Shown: positions 1 through 6,276 of the stretch, in pieces | How the letters are laid out: each line of letters starts with the position of its first letter | How positions within the stretch are numbered: position 1 is the first letter of the stretch | Origin: Oscillospiraceae bacterium | GTDB lineage: Bacteria; Bacillota_A; Clostridia; Oscillospirales; Oscillospiraceae | Direction of reading: 5' to 3' | Assembly (NCBI GenBank): GCA_017540945.1 | Contig: JAFYAB010000127.1 | Coordinates: forward strand, 1-8,382 | Length of the DNA: 8,382 nucleotides | Notes under the pieces: generated by a model | Database searches by the model: none | Seen by the model: the letters and a program-made list of their open reading frames with translations, nothing else | Told to the model about the DNA's origin: nothing | Position numbers and translations under genes: made by a program

Positions 1-140
1 AGCTCCGCCTCACATTTGGGACAGCTTCCCTTGCAATCGCCCTGGTAGCTGCACTCCCGGGTTACGTAGGGGATATCGTTCTCGTCGGCGATCCGCTGGC
101 GGATTTCCTTCAGGATCTTGCACTTGTTCTTGCCCTTCAT
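1..140 (-). CDS. Small cysteine-rich conserved hypothetical protein (C-terminus cut by window edge)
   Basis: Reading the minus strand from the ATG at 140 gives an open frame of 46 residues to the edge, beginning MKGKNKCKILKEIRQRIAD. A strong AGGAGG ribosome site (149-154 on the plus-strand numbering) sits 8 bases before this ATG and fixes the start. The visible part has a basic, helix-like N-terminus (residues 1-20) and then a cysteine cluster, C30-x5-C36-x3-C40-x2-C43, in the segment ECSYQGDCKGSCPKCEAE. An extra cysteine lies at C7. The spacing suggests binding of a metal such as zinc or an Fe-S cluster, but this is inference. The segment resembles short uncharacterised proteins I have seen in Clostridia genomes; I know no function. 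It is divergent from the AlaX gene, with a repeat element in the shared upstream gap. A longer open frame in another register (10-357) is rejected because it runs through that repeat and has no ribosome site. Confidence 0.75.
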   Translation of the reverse strand, partial: MKGKNKCKILKEIRQRIADENDIPYVTRECSYQGDCKGSCPKCEAE

Positions 141-211
141 GGTCCTCGCCTCCTGCTTTCATTTGCCCATTAGACGGCGGAGAAGCTGAAATGTTCCCGC
201 AAAATGGGAGG

Positions 212-285
212 CGTAGGGGCCGATGCCCACATCGGCCCTTTTCCCGGGACGATGCGGAGGGCCGATGTGGGCATCGGCCCCTACG
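212..285. repeat. Intergenic palindromic element 1 (28-base perfect inverted repeat)
   Basis: The arms at 212-239 and 258-285 are perfect reverse complements, separated by 18 bases. Each arm is also a small hairpin by itself, with GGGCCGATG pairing to CATCGGCCC around a CCCA loop. The outer ends read CGTAGGGG on the left and CCCCTACG on the right, the same tips as the two other intergenic elements in this window. It lies between the divergent small cysteine-rich gene and the AlaX gene. There is no T-run beside it, so it is not an ordinary intrinsic terminator. It looks like a non-coding interspersed repeat (REP- or MITE-like); mobility is not shown. Confidence 0.85.
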
Positions 286-329
286 AATGAAATCGACAAA
301 TCCGAACTGATTTCCAACAAGGTGATTGT

Positions 330-1472
330 ATGCTGACTGAAAAACTGTATGAAACAAACTCCTATCTCAAATCCTTTGACGCGCAGGTCCTCACCTGCGA
401 ACCTGTCAAAGACGCTTATGCCGTGGTGCTGGACCGGACGGCCTTCTACCCCGAAGGCGGCGGACAGCCCTGCGATTTGGGGGTCCTGGGCGGGGCTCGG
501 GTGCTGGACGTGCAGGAGCGCGACGGGGTCGTCGTCCACAGCGTGGACGCACCGCTCTCCGGGACCGTCACCGGGACCATCGACTGGGATCGCCGCTTTG
601 ATCTGATGCAGCAGCACTCCGGCGAGCACATGATCTCCGGCACGGCCCACCGGCTTTTCGGCTGCGAGAACGTGGGCTTCCACATGGGGGCCGAGCTCAT
701 CACCATCGACTTCGACCGGGTGGTCTCCATGGAGGAGCTGCTGACGGTGGAAGCCGAGGTCAACCAAGCCATCTGGCTGGATCAGCCCGTACAGGTCCGG
801 TATTACGACAGTGAATCCGACTGCCCCGAGGACTACCGCAGCAAGAAGGCCATCGCGGGCCGCCTGCGGCTGGTGGAATTCCCCGGCGTGGACCTCTGCG
901 CCTGCTGCGGGACCCACGTGGCCCGGACCGGGGAGATCGGCCTGGTGAAGCTGCTCTCCGTGGTGAAGTTCCACCAGGGCGTGCGGATCGAGCTGGTCTG
1001 CGGCAGGCGGGCCTATGGGTATCTGGCCGCGGTCACGGCCCAGAACCGGGCCGTCTCCGGCCTGCTCTCCGCCAAGCCCTTCGAGACGGCGAAGGCCGTG
1101 GAGCGGACCCTGGGCGAGCTGGCCCAGATCAAGCAGGAAAAGGCCCTTTGGGAGAGCCGCTACGTCCGGGCCCGGGCTGCAGCCCTGCGAGACGCCGGAA
1201 ACGTGCTGCTCTTTGAGGAGGGACTGGCCCCGGACGCCCTGCGCCGGCTCTGCGTGGAGGTCATGGAGCTCTGCGGCGGCCGCTGCGCGGCCTTCTCCGG
1301 CGACGACGAAAACGGCTGGGCCTATGCCATCGGACAAGCGGGCGGCGATCTGCGGCAGTTCGTGAAGGACATGAACGCCTCCCTGCAGGGCCGCGGCGGC
1401 GGCAAGCCCAATTTTGCCCAGGGCCGGGTGGCCGCAAAGCGGGCGGATATCGAGGAATATTTCGGAAAGTGA
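330..1472 (+). CDS. alaX: Alanyl-tRNA editing protein, AlaX long form with DHHA1 domain
   Basis: This 380-residue protein is a free-standing relative of the editing half of alanyl-tRNA synthetase. The family hydrolyses Ser- or Gly-tRNA(Ala) in the cytoplasm so that wrong amino acids do not reach the ribosome. The N-terminal part has the conserved FYPEGGGQPCD segment (residues 39-49). The zinc-site motifs follow: HxxxH at H96 and H100 (QQHSGEHM), and CxxxH at C192 and H196 (CACCGTHV). Residues about 240-300 are helical and charged, and the C-terminus is a DHHA1 domain with the glycine-rich GRGGGKPNFAQG motif (354-365). There is no aminoacylation domain, and the length fits the AlaX-L class. 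The ATG at 330 follows a weak AAGGTG site. The next gene downstream is prfA, after a 342-base gap with its own promoter. Ser versus Gly preference cannot be told from sequence. Confidence 0.92.
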   Translation: MLTEKLYETNSYLKSFDAQVLTCEPVKDAYAVVLDRTAFYPEGGGQPCDLGVLGGARVLDVQERDGVVVHSVDAPLSGTVTGTIDWDRRFDLMQQHSGEHMISGTAHRLFGCENVGFHMGAELITIDFDRVVSMEELLTVEAEVNQAIWLDQPVQVRYYDSESDCPEDYRSKKAIAGRLRLVEFPGVDLCACCGTHVARTGEIGLVKLLSVVKFHQGVRIELVCGRRAYGYLAAVTAQNRAVSGLLSAKPFETAKAVERTLGELAQIKQEKALWESRYVRARAAALRDAGNVLLFEEGLAPDALRRLCVEVMELCGGRCAAFSGDDENGWAYAIGQAGGDLRQFVKDMNASLQGRGGGKPNFAQGRVAAKRADIEEYFGK

Positions 1473-1502
1473 TTGCAAGCCGCCTTGTGTTTGTGGTATA
1501 AT
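1473..1502 (+). promoter_or_regulatory. Sigma-A type promoter before prfA
   Basis: A perfect -10 box TATAAT (1497-1502) is preceded by TGG, giving an extended -10. A -35-like TTGCAA (1473-1478) lies 18 bases upstream and begins at the last base of the AlaX stop codon region. Transcription should start near 1509. The leader to the prfA start codon would be about 300 bases long and would contain all of intergenic element 2. No other promoter of this quality is seen before the coaE or peptidase genes, so this one may drive the run of genes from prfA onward. Confidence 0.7.
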
Positions 1503-1526
1503 ATCTTGAATGGGATAAACCAGCGC

Positions 1527-1792
1527 CGTAGGGGCGGCTCTTATTCATAGAATGAGCCGCCCGGTTTGCGAAGCAGACAATCGCCCGGAGGGCGATCCGG
1601 GTGGGTATGGTAATGGGAAAGACGAACTGACTGATTGTTTGGCGGTTTTTTTCGGGACCGTGCCAGATTTGCCTGCGGCAAATTGTCCGCCGATGGCGGA
1701 CCGGGACGCTCACCCCTTGTGGGTAAGAGCGTCCCCTACGGCAAAACTGAAAGGCTTCTGCCCCGGGCTGGCGGCCAATGGCCGCCCCTACG
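1527..1792. repeat. Intergenic hairpin-array element 2 in the prfA leader
   Basis: This element fills most of the 342-base gap between the AlaX gene and prfA. It opens with CGTAGGGG and a hairpin GGGCGGCTC (1532-1540) / GAGCCGCCC (1554-1562). Next come ATCGCCC/GGGCGAT (1580-1596), ATTTGCC/GGCAAAT (1667-1683), GTCCGCC/GGCGGAC (1685-1701) and GGGACGCTC (1703-1711) / GAGCGTCCC (1727-1735), the last ending in CCCCTACG (1733-1740). A further hairpin GGCGGCCA/TGGCCGCC (1770-1786) ends in another CCTACG tip at 1792. The block 1666-1712 matches element 3 (4013-4059) at 42 of 48 aligned columns. The prfA frame stays open back through part of this DNA, but I take that as chance. Confidence 0.8.
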
Positions 1793-1814
1793 GCGGGATT
1801 CGATAGGAGAGTTT

Positions 1815-2885
1815 ATGGAAGAAAAGCTTGCACAACTGGAAAACAAATACGAAGAATTATGCGCCCGCGCGGAGCAGCCGGATTTTTACGCGGACCCCAA
1901 GCTGGCGGCCAAATATCTGAAGGAGCAGCGGGAGCTGGAGCCTGTGGTGACGGCCTTCCGCCGCTGGAAACAGGCCCGGGCCGACATGGCCGAGGCGCTG
2001 GCCATGATGGGCGAGGAGCCCGAGATGAAGGACTTCCTCCAGCAGGAATACCAGGCTGCCAAGGCCGACGCCGCGGTGCTGGAGGACGAGCTCCGGGTTC
2101 TGCTCCTGCCCCGGGACCCCAACGACGACAAGAACGTCATTGTGGAGATCCGCGGCGGCGTGGGCGGCGAGGAGAGCGCGCTCTTTGCCCATTCGCTGTT
2201 CCGGATGTACTCCATGTACGCCGCGGCCAAGGGTTGGACCCTGGAGCTGCTGAACTACAACGAAACCGAGCTGGGCGGCGTCAAGGAGGCGGACTTCCTG
2301 ATCTGCGGCGACGGGGCCTTTTCCCGGATGAAGTTTGAGTCCGGGGTCCACAGGGTCCAGCGGGTCCCGGAGACCGAGTCCGGCGGCCGCATCCACACCT
2401 CCACCGCCACGGTGGCGGTGCTGCCTGAGATGGAGGCCGCCGAGGTGGACATCCGCCCCGAGGACGTCGAAATGCAGGTCTACCGCAGCTCCGGCGCCGG
2501 CGGCCAGCACATCAACAAGACCTCCTCCGCGGTCCGGCTGATCCACAAGCCCACGGGCATTGTGGTGGCCTGTCAGGAGGAGCGCAGCCAGTTCCAGAAC
2601 CGGGAAAAGGCCATGAACATGCTGGCCTCCAAGCTCTATGAGATCGAGCAGGAGAAGCTGGACGCCGCGGTGTCCGGCGCCCGGAAGAGCCAGGTGGGCA
2701 TGGGCATGCGGAATGAGAAGATCCGCACCTACAACTTCCCCCAGGATCGGGTCACGGACCACCGCATCGGCCTGACCCAGCACAACATCCAGGGCTTCAT
2801 GGACGGAGACCTGGACAGCATGATCGACGCTTTGACCAACGCGGCCCAGGCGGAGCGGCTGCGGGACGGAAGTGATACGATATGA
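1815..2885 (+). CDS. prfA: Peptide chain release factor 1
   Basis: The 356-residue product is RF1, the cytoplasmic class I release factor that reads UAA and UAG stop codons in the ribosomal A site and triggers release of the finished protein. The tripeptide that reads the stop codon is P185-E186-T187 in RVPETESGGRIHTS, the PxT form of RF1 rather than the SPF of RF2. The GGQ catalytic motif is at 229-231 (SGAGGQHINK), whose glutamine is normally methylated by PrmC. The N-terminal helical domain covers roughly residues 1-95. Length and order are normal for the family. The ATG at 1815 is chosen because an AGGAGA site (1805-1810) precedes it and the protein then begins like other RF1s; an upstream in-frame ATG at 1635 would add 60 residues encoded by repeat DNA. 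The stop codon overlaps the next gene's ATG, suggesting coupled translation. The prmC gene often found beside prfA is not here. Confidence 0.97.
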   Translation: MEEKLAQLENKYEELCARAEQPDFYADPKLAAKYLKEQRELEPVVTAFRRWKQARADMAEALAMMGEEPEMKDFLQQEYQAAKADAAVLEDELRVLLLPRDPNDDKNVIVEIRGGVGGEESALFAHSLFRMYSMYAAAKGWTLELLNYNETELGGVKEADFLICGDGAFSRMKFESGVHRVQRVPETESGGRIHTSTATVAVLPEMEAAEVDIRPEDVEMQVYRSSGAGGQHINKTSSAVRLIHKPTGIVVACQEERSQFQNREKAMNMLASKLYEIEQEKLDAAVSGARKSQVGMGMRNEKIRTYNFPQDRVTDHRIGLTQHNIQGFMDGDLDSMIDALTNAAQAERLRDGSDTI

Positions 2886-3910
2886 CAACGCTGCTGTTAT
2901 CGACAACTGAACAGGACCTCGAAAGAGCCGCCGCCATCATCAAGGCGGGCGGGCTCGTGGGGATCCCCACCGAGACGGTCTACGGTCTGGGCGCCAACGG
3001 GCTGGACCCGGAGGCGGTCAAAAAGATTTTCGAGGCCAAGGGGCGGCCCCAGGACAATCCGCTGATCCTCCACATCCACGACGCGAGCCAGCTCTACGAC
3101 TTCTGTCGGGAGGTCCCCGAGACCGCTCTGCTGCTGGCCGGGACCTTCTGGCCGGGACCCTTGACCATGATCCTGCCCGTGGCGGACTGCGTACCGAAAA
3201 CCACCACCGCCGGTCTGGAAACCGTCGGAGTTCGCTGCCCGGACAACGACGCCACCCGGGAAATCATCCGGCTGGCGGAGGTGCCCATCGCGGCTCCCTC
3301 GGCCAACAGCTCCGGCAAGCCCTCCACCACCACGGCGGCCCATGTCCTCCACGACATGGAGGGCAAGATCGACGCCATCGTGGACGGCGGCCCCTGCCGC
3401 GTGGGCGTGGAATCCACCATCGTGGACCTCAGCGGCCCCGTACCGCGACTGCTGCGGCCCGGCGGCATCGGTCCCGAGCGCCTGGAAAACCTGCTGGGCG
3501 CGCTGGAAATCGACAAGGCCGTCACCGGCGAGATCGACAAGGACGCGATCGTCCGGGCTCCCGGCATGAAATACAAGCACTATGCTCCGGCGGCGGAGGT
3601 ACTGATCGTGGAGGGCTCCGCGGAGGCCGCCGCCCGCTGGGTTCGGGAGCGCTTCGCCCCCGGCGACGCGGTACTCTGCTTCGGCGAGGAGCTGCCCCTC
3701 TACCAGGGCCTGAACCCCACCGCCTACGGTCTGGAGGCGGACCCGGCTACCCTCTCCGCCGGCCTCTTCGCCGCCCTGCGGAAGCTGGACGACGGGACCG
3801 TCAAGCGGATCTTCGCCCGCTGCCCCACCGGCGGCGGCGTCAGCGTCGCCACCCGGAACCGGCTGCAAAAATCCGCCGGCTTCCACACCGTAAATACGGA
3901 GGAACCGTAG
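2882..3910 (+). CDS. ywlC: L-threonylcarbamoyladenylate synthase, Sua5/YwlC type (TsaC2)
   Basis: This 342-residue enzyme makes threonylcarbamoyl-AMP from threonine, bicarbonate and ATP, the first step in t6A37 modification of tRNAs that read ANN codons. The YrdC domain covers about residues 10-200. It shows PTETVYGLGAN (29-39), KGRPQDNPL (53-61), FWPGPLT (89-95), SANSSGKPS (140-148) and GVESTIVD (175-182), all typical of substrate and ATP binding in this family. The PGMKYKHYAP linker (227-236) and the C-terminal Sua5 domain (about 240-335) identify the long Sua5 form rather than short TsaC. The length is close to that of Bacillus YwlC. Its ATG overlaps the prfA stop as ATGA, a classic sign of translational coupling, and this prfA-ywlC neighbourhood is common in Firmicutes. 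The other t6A genes (tsaB, tsaD, tsaE) are not in the window. Confidence 0.96.
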   Translation: MTTLLLSTTEQDLERAAAIIKAGGLVGIPTETVYGLGANGLDPEAVKKIFEAKGRPQDNPLILHIHDASQLYDFCREVPETALLLAGTFWPGPLTMILPVADCVPKTTTAGLETVGVRCPDNDATREIIRLAEVPIAAPSANSSGKPSTTTAAHVLHDMEGKIDAIVDGGPCRVGVESTIVDLSGPVPRLLRPGGIGPERLENLLGALEIDKAVTGEIDKDAIVRAPGMKYKHYAPAAEVLIVEGSAEAAARWVRERFAPGDAVLCFGEELPLYQGLNPTAYGLEADPATLSAGLFAALRKLDDGTVKRIFARCPTGGGVSVATRNRLQKSAGFHTVNTEEP

Positions 3911-3919
3911 GAATCACGC

Positions 3920-4073
3920 CGTAGGGGCGCTCACTGAGCGCCCGCCCATGCGAAGCATGCATCGTTTGCGTCAGCAAACGATGCAACCACCTGCCATATC
4001 GTAACCGCATCGGATTTGCCTGACGGCAAATTGTCCGCATGCGGCGGACCGGGCGCTCAATGAGCGCCCCTAC
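3920..4073. repeat. Intergenic hairpin-array element 3 before coaE
   Basis: The element has terminal inverted repeats of about 25 bases (3920-3944 and 4050-4073, nearly complementary). Each is itself a hairpin of GGGCGCTCA/TGAGCGCCC (3925-3943 and 4051-4069), with GTAGGGG and CCCCTAC tips. Between them lie CATGC/GCATG around GAA (3947-3959), GCATCGTTTGC/GCAAACGATGC (3959-3984), ATTTGCC/GGCAAAT (4014-4031) and GTCCGC/GCGGAC (4033-4049). The block 4013-4059 is the near copy of 1666-1712 in element 2. The right tip ends directly against the AGGAGG ribosome site of coaE (4074-4079). There is no open frame or protein signal inside. Confidence 0.83.
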
Positions 4074-4083
4074 AGGAGGAACC

Positions 4084-4860
4084 ATGTTTGTAATCGGCAT
4101 CACCGGTCCTACGGGGGCCGGAAAGACCACGGCCCTGCGGGTGCTGGAGCGGATGGGCGGGCAGGTCTACGACTGCGACGCAATCTATCATGAGATGCTG
4201 GCCTCCGACGGAGAGCTGCTGGGTCGCATCGAGGCCGCTTTCCCCGGCGCGGTAAAGGACTATACGCTGGACCGCAAGGCCCTGGGCGCTCGCGTGTTTG
4301 CAGACCCCGAGGGCCTGCAGCGGCTCACCGACATCACGCAGCCCCTGGTGGCGAAGCGGGTATTGGAGGAGATTGCAAGATCGGACGCCTCTGCCTGTCA
4401 TTCTGAGCGGAGCGCAGCGGAGTCGAAGAATCCGTATTCCCCATCCTCCGATCCCGCTTGCTCCGCCAATACGCCGCCTCATCCGTCATCCGGCTTCCGT
4501 GAGACGCCGGATGCCACCTACCCCGCAAGGGGAAGGCTTTCCGTCATCGACGCCATCGGGCTCTTCGAGAGCGGGCTGGGAGCGGAGTGCGACCTGACCG
4601 TGGCGGTGGTGGCGGACCCGGAAATCCGGCTCAGGCGCCTCATGGCCCGGGACGGGATCACAGAGGACTACGCCCGCTCCCGGATCGCCGCCCAAAAGCC
4701 CGCGGAGTGGTACGCGAGCCACGCCGACGTTATCCTGGAAAACAACGATACGGCGGACAGCTTTGCGAAAAAATGCGAATCGGTTTTTTCGCAAATGCTC
4801 CGGGCAAAGCCGACCGATCAATCAGGTCAGACAAAAAAGAAAACAAACGGAATAATATAA
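4084..4860 (+). CDS. coaE: Dephospho-CoA kinase with a repeat-derived internal insertion
   Basis: CoaE phosphorylates the 3'-hydroxyl of dephospho-CoA with ATP, the last step of coenzyme A synthesis, in the cytoplasm. The product here is 258 residues; the family is usually about 190-210. The P-loop is GPTGAGKT (8-15), followed by YDCDAIYHEML (29-39, the conserved D-A-D/I region), LTDITQPLV (81-89) and, after the insertion, VIDAIGLFESGL (154-165), RRLMARDGIT and the ENND segment near the C-terminus. The known catalytic framework is therefore present in order. Residues about 105-152 have no counterpart in ordinary CoaE. They are proline-, serine- and charge-rich and come from two repeat modules (4396-4540), placed in the loop between a helix and the strand leading to LFESG. 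The ATG at 4084 has AGGAGG at 4074-4079; a frame extension to 4039 would run into element 3. The gene is followed after 21 bases by the peptidase gene. I think it is functional because the frame stays open through both halves. Confidence 0.93.
   Translation: MFVIGITGPTGAGKTTALRVLERMGGQVYDCDAIYHEMLASDGELLGRIEAAFPGAVKDYTLDRKALGARVFADPEGLQRLTDITQPLVAKRVLEEIARSDASACHSERSAAESKNPYSPSSDPACSANTPPHPSSGFRETPDATYPARGRLSVIDAIGLFESGLGAECDLTVAVVADPEIRLRRLMARDGITEDYARSRIAAQKPAEWYASHADVILENNDTADSFAKKCESVFSQMLRAKPTDQSGQTKKKTNGII
4396..4540. repeat. Two interspersed-repeat modules inserted in frame within coaE
   Basis: Module A (4396-4433) begins TGTCATTCTGAGCGG and ends GTCGAAGAATCC, the form of a widely seen bacterial interspersed repeat (read from the other strand, GGATTCTTCG...CAGAATGACA). 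Module B (about 4477-4540) begins CCTCATCCGTC, has a hairpin CATCCGGC (4487-4494) / GCCGGATG (4506-4513), and ends with CCACCTACCCC-GCAA-GGGGAAGGC, resembling a second repeat I associate with gut Clostridia genomes. About 43 bases of linker lie between them. The whole block is open in the coaE frame and encodes a low-complexity loop with H-S-E-R-S-A-A-E-S-K-N-P near its start. Repeat identity rests on recognition, not on a search. Confidence 0.75.
4762..4795. repeat. 12-base perfect inverted repeat at the 3' end of coaE
   Basis: TTTGCGAAAAAA (4762-4773) pairs perfectly with TTTTTTCGCAAA (4784-4795) around a 10-base loop. The block lies inside the coaE coding sequence, about 65 bases before the stop codon. 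The T-run belongs to the right arm rather than following the stem, so it is not a standard intrinsic terminator. It may simply form an mRNA hairpin. Confidence 0.6.
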
Positions 4861-4881
4861 AACCAAGGAGGCAAACACACA

Positions 4882-6276
4882 ATGAGCGAAAAAACCGATG
4901 AACTGAGAAAGAGCCTGCTGCGCGCGCCGAAGAACGGCTATGACCGCATCAGCCCCGAAGAGCGCGCAGAAATGGAGCGCTACTGCAAGGACTACATGAA
5001 GTTCATGGACGCCGCCAAGACCGAGCGGGAGGCAGTGAGCTACACCGTGGAGAAGGCCGAGGAGGCCGGCTTCGTGGTCCTGGAGCCCGGCATGGAGCTG
5101 AAGCCCGGCATGCGGGTCTACCGCAACAACCGGGGCAAGAGCGCCATCTTTGCCGTCATCGGCAAGGAGCACATCGACAACGGCGCCCAGATCGTGGCGT
5201 CCCACATCGACTCCCCCCGCATGGACATCAAGCCCAATCCCCTCTATGAGGACGCCGGTATGGCCTATCTCAAAACCCACTACTACGGCGGCATCAAGAA
5301 GTACCAGTGGACCACCGTTCCCCTGTCCATCCACGGCGTGGTGGCCAAGAAGGACGGCTCCGTCATTACCATCCGCGTGGGCGACGAGCCCAGCGATCCC
5401 TGCTTCATGGTCACCGACCTGCTGATCCACCTCTCCGCCGATCAGATGAAGAAGACTCTGGCCGAGGGCGTCACCGGCGAAGCCCTGAACATCCTCATCG
5501 GCTCCGAGCCCATCGCCGACGACGAGGGTGCCGACCGGGTGAAGCTGGCGGTTATGAAGCTGCTCAACGAGAAGTACGGCATCATCGAAGAGGACTTCCT
5601 CTCCGCCGAGCTCACCATGGTCCCCGCGGACCCCGCCCGGGAGATCGGCTTTGACCGCTCCCTGATCGCCGCCTACGGCCATGACGACCGAGTCTGCGCC
5701 TGGGCCTCCTTCGAGCCCCTGCTGAACATGGAGATCCCCGAGCATACCGCCGTCTGCGTCCTGGCGGACAAGGAGGAGATCGGCTCCGTGGGCGTCTCCG
5801 GCATGCAGAGCCGCTTCTTCGAGACCTTCATGGCCGACATCTGCGAGTCCCAGCAGGGCCAGCTGCGCCGCTGCCTGGAGCGCTCCTTCTGCCTGAGCTG
5901 CGACGTGTCCAACGCCTTTGATCCCATCTACGCCGAGACCTGCGACAAGCGCAACAACTCCCAGATCAACTACGGCATCGCCCTGTGCAAGTACACCGGC
6001 TCCCGGGGCAAGGGCGGCTGCTCCGACGCCTCCGGCGAGGTCATGGGCCGCATCCGCCGGCTCTTTGACGACAACGGCGTCGTCTGGCAGACCGCTGAGC
6101 TGGGCAAGGTGGACCAGGGCGGCGGCGGCACCGTGGCCGCCTACATGGCCAACCGCAACATCGACACCCTGGACGCCGGCGTGCCCGTGCTGAGCATGCA
6201 CGCGCCCATGGAGATCGTCTCCAAGCTGGACTGCTACATGACCATGAAGGGCATGAAGGCAGTCTACCATGATTAA
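4882..6276 (+). CDS. M18 family metallo-aminopeptidase
   Basis: The 464-residue product is an M18 (aspartyl aminopeptidase/aminopeptidase I) enzyme, a cytoplasmic two-zinc peptidase of the MH clan that removes N-terminal residues, often acidic ones, from peptides. Metal and catalytic residues visible in order are H108 in ASHIDSPRMD (with D110), D268 in YGHDDR, E298-E299 in DKEEIGS, D341 in SCDVSNAFDP and H440 in MHAPMEIVSK. KYTGSRGKGGCSDAS (about residues 371-385) is another conserved region. The length is usual for clostridial members. An AAGGAGG site (4865-4871) lies 10 bases before the ATG. There is no signal peptide. The gene lies 21 bases after coaE and its last 8 bases overlap the next gene. 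Substrate preference cannot be read from the sequence. Confidence 0.93.
   Translation: MSEKTDELRKSLLRAPKNGYDRISPEERAEMERYCKDYMKFMDAAKTEREAVSYTVEKAEEAGFVVLEPGMELKPGMRVYRNNRGKSAIFAVIGKEHIDNGAQIVASHIDSPRMDIKPNPLYEDAGMAYLKTHYYGGIKKYQWTTVPLSIHGVVAKKDGSVITIRVGDEPSDPCFMVTDLLIHLSADQMKKTLAEGVTGEALNILIGSEPIADDEGADRVKLAVMKLLNEKYGIIEEDFLSAELTMVPADPAREIGFDRSLIAAYGHDDRVCAWASFEPLLNMEIPEHTAVCVLADKEEIGSVGVSGMQSRFFETFMADICESQQGQLRRCLERSFCLSCDVSNAFDPIYAETCDKRNNSQINYGIALCKYTGSRGKGGCSDASGEVMGRIRRLFDDNGVVWQTAELGKVDQGGGGTVAAYMANRNIDTLDAGVPVLSMHAPMEIVSKLDCYMTMKGMKAVYHD

Noticed and set aside
159..1478. 439-codon open frame on the minus strand opposite the AlaX gene
   Set aside because: It mirrors a clear alaX gene; the GC-rich third positions remove stops on the opposite strand. 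Its product is low-complexity (G, L, H, A rich), has no ribosome site and no recognisable domain.
1635..1814. 60-residue N-terminal extension of RF1 from the ATG at 1635
   Set aside because: It is encoded by repeat element 2, has no ribosome site, and RF1 proteins start where the 1815 ATG puts them.
1857..2906. 349-codon minus-strand frame opposite prfA, and 329-codon frame 2897-3886 opposite ywlC
   Set aside because: Both are antisense shadows of well-identified genes, with composition typical of reversed GC-rich codons and no family motifs.
212..4073. CRISPR array made of the intergenic palindromes
   Set aside because: The copies are far apart, differ in length and inner sequence, have no regular spacers, and no cas gene is present.
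4039..4083. Upstream in-frame start for coaE at 4039
   Set aside because: It lies inside element 3. The AGGAGG at 4074-4079 serves the ATG at 4084, which places the P-loop at the usual position near the N-terminus.
4827..4860. Possible promoter before the peptidase gene (CAGACA, 17 bases, AATAAT)
   Set aside because: The -35 and -10 matches are weak, and the start point would fall on the ribosome site itself. Read-through from coaE is simpler.
4084..4860. coaE as a pseudogene broken by repeats
   Set aside because: The frame is open throughout, both halves keep the family motifs, and the ribosome site is good, so a functional enlarged protein is more likely.
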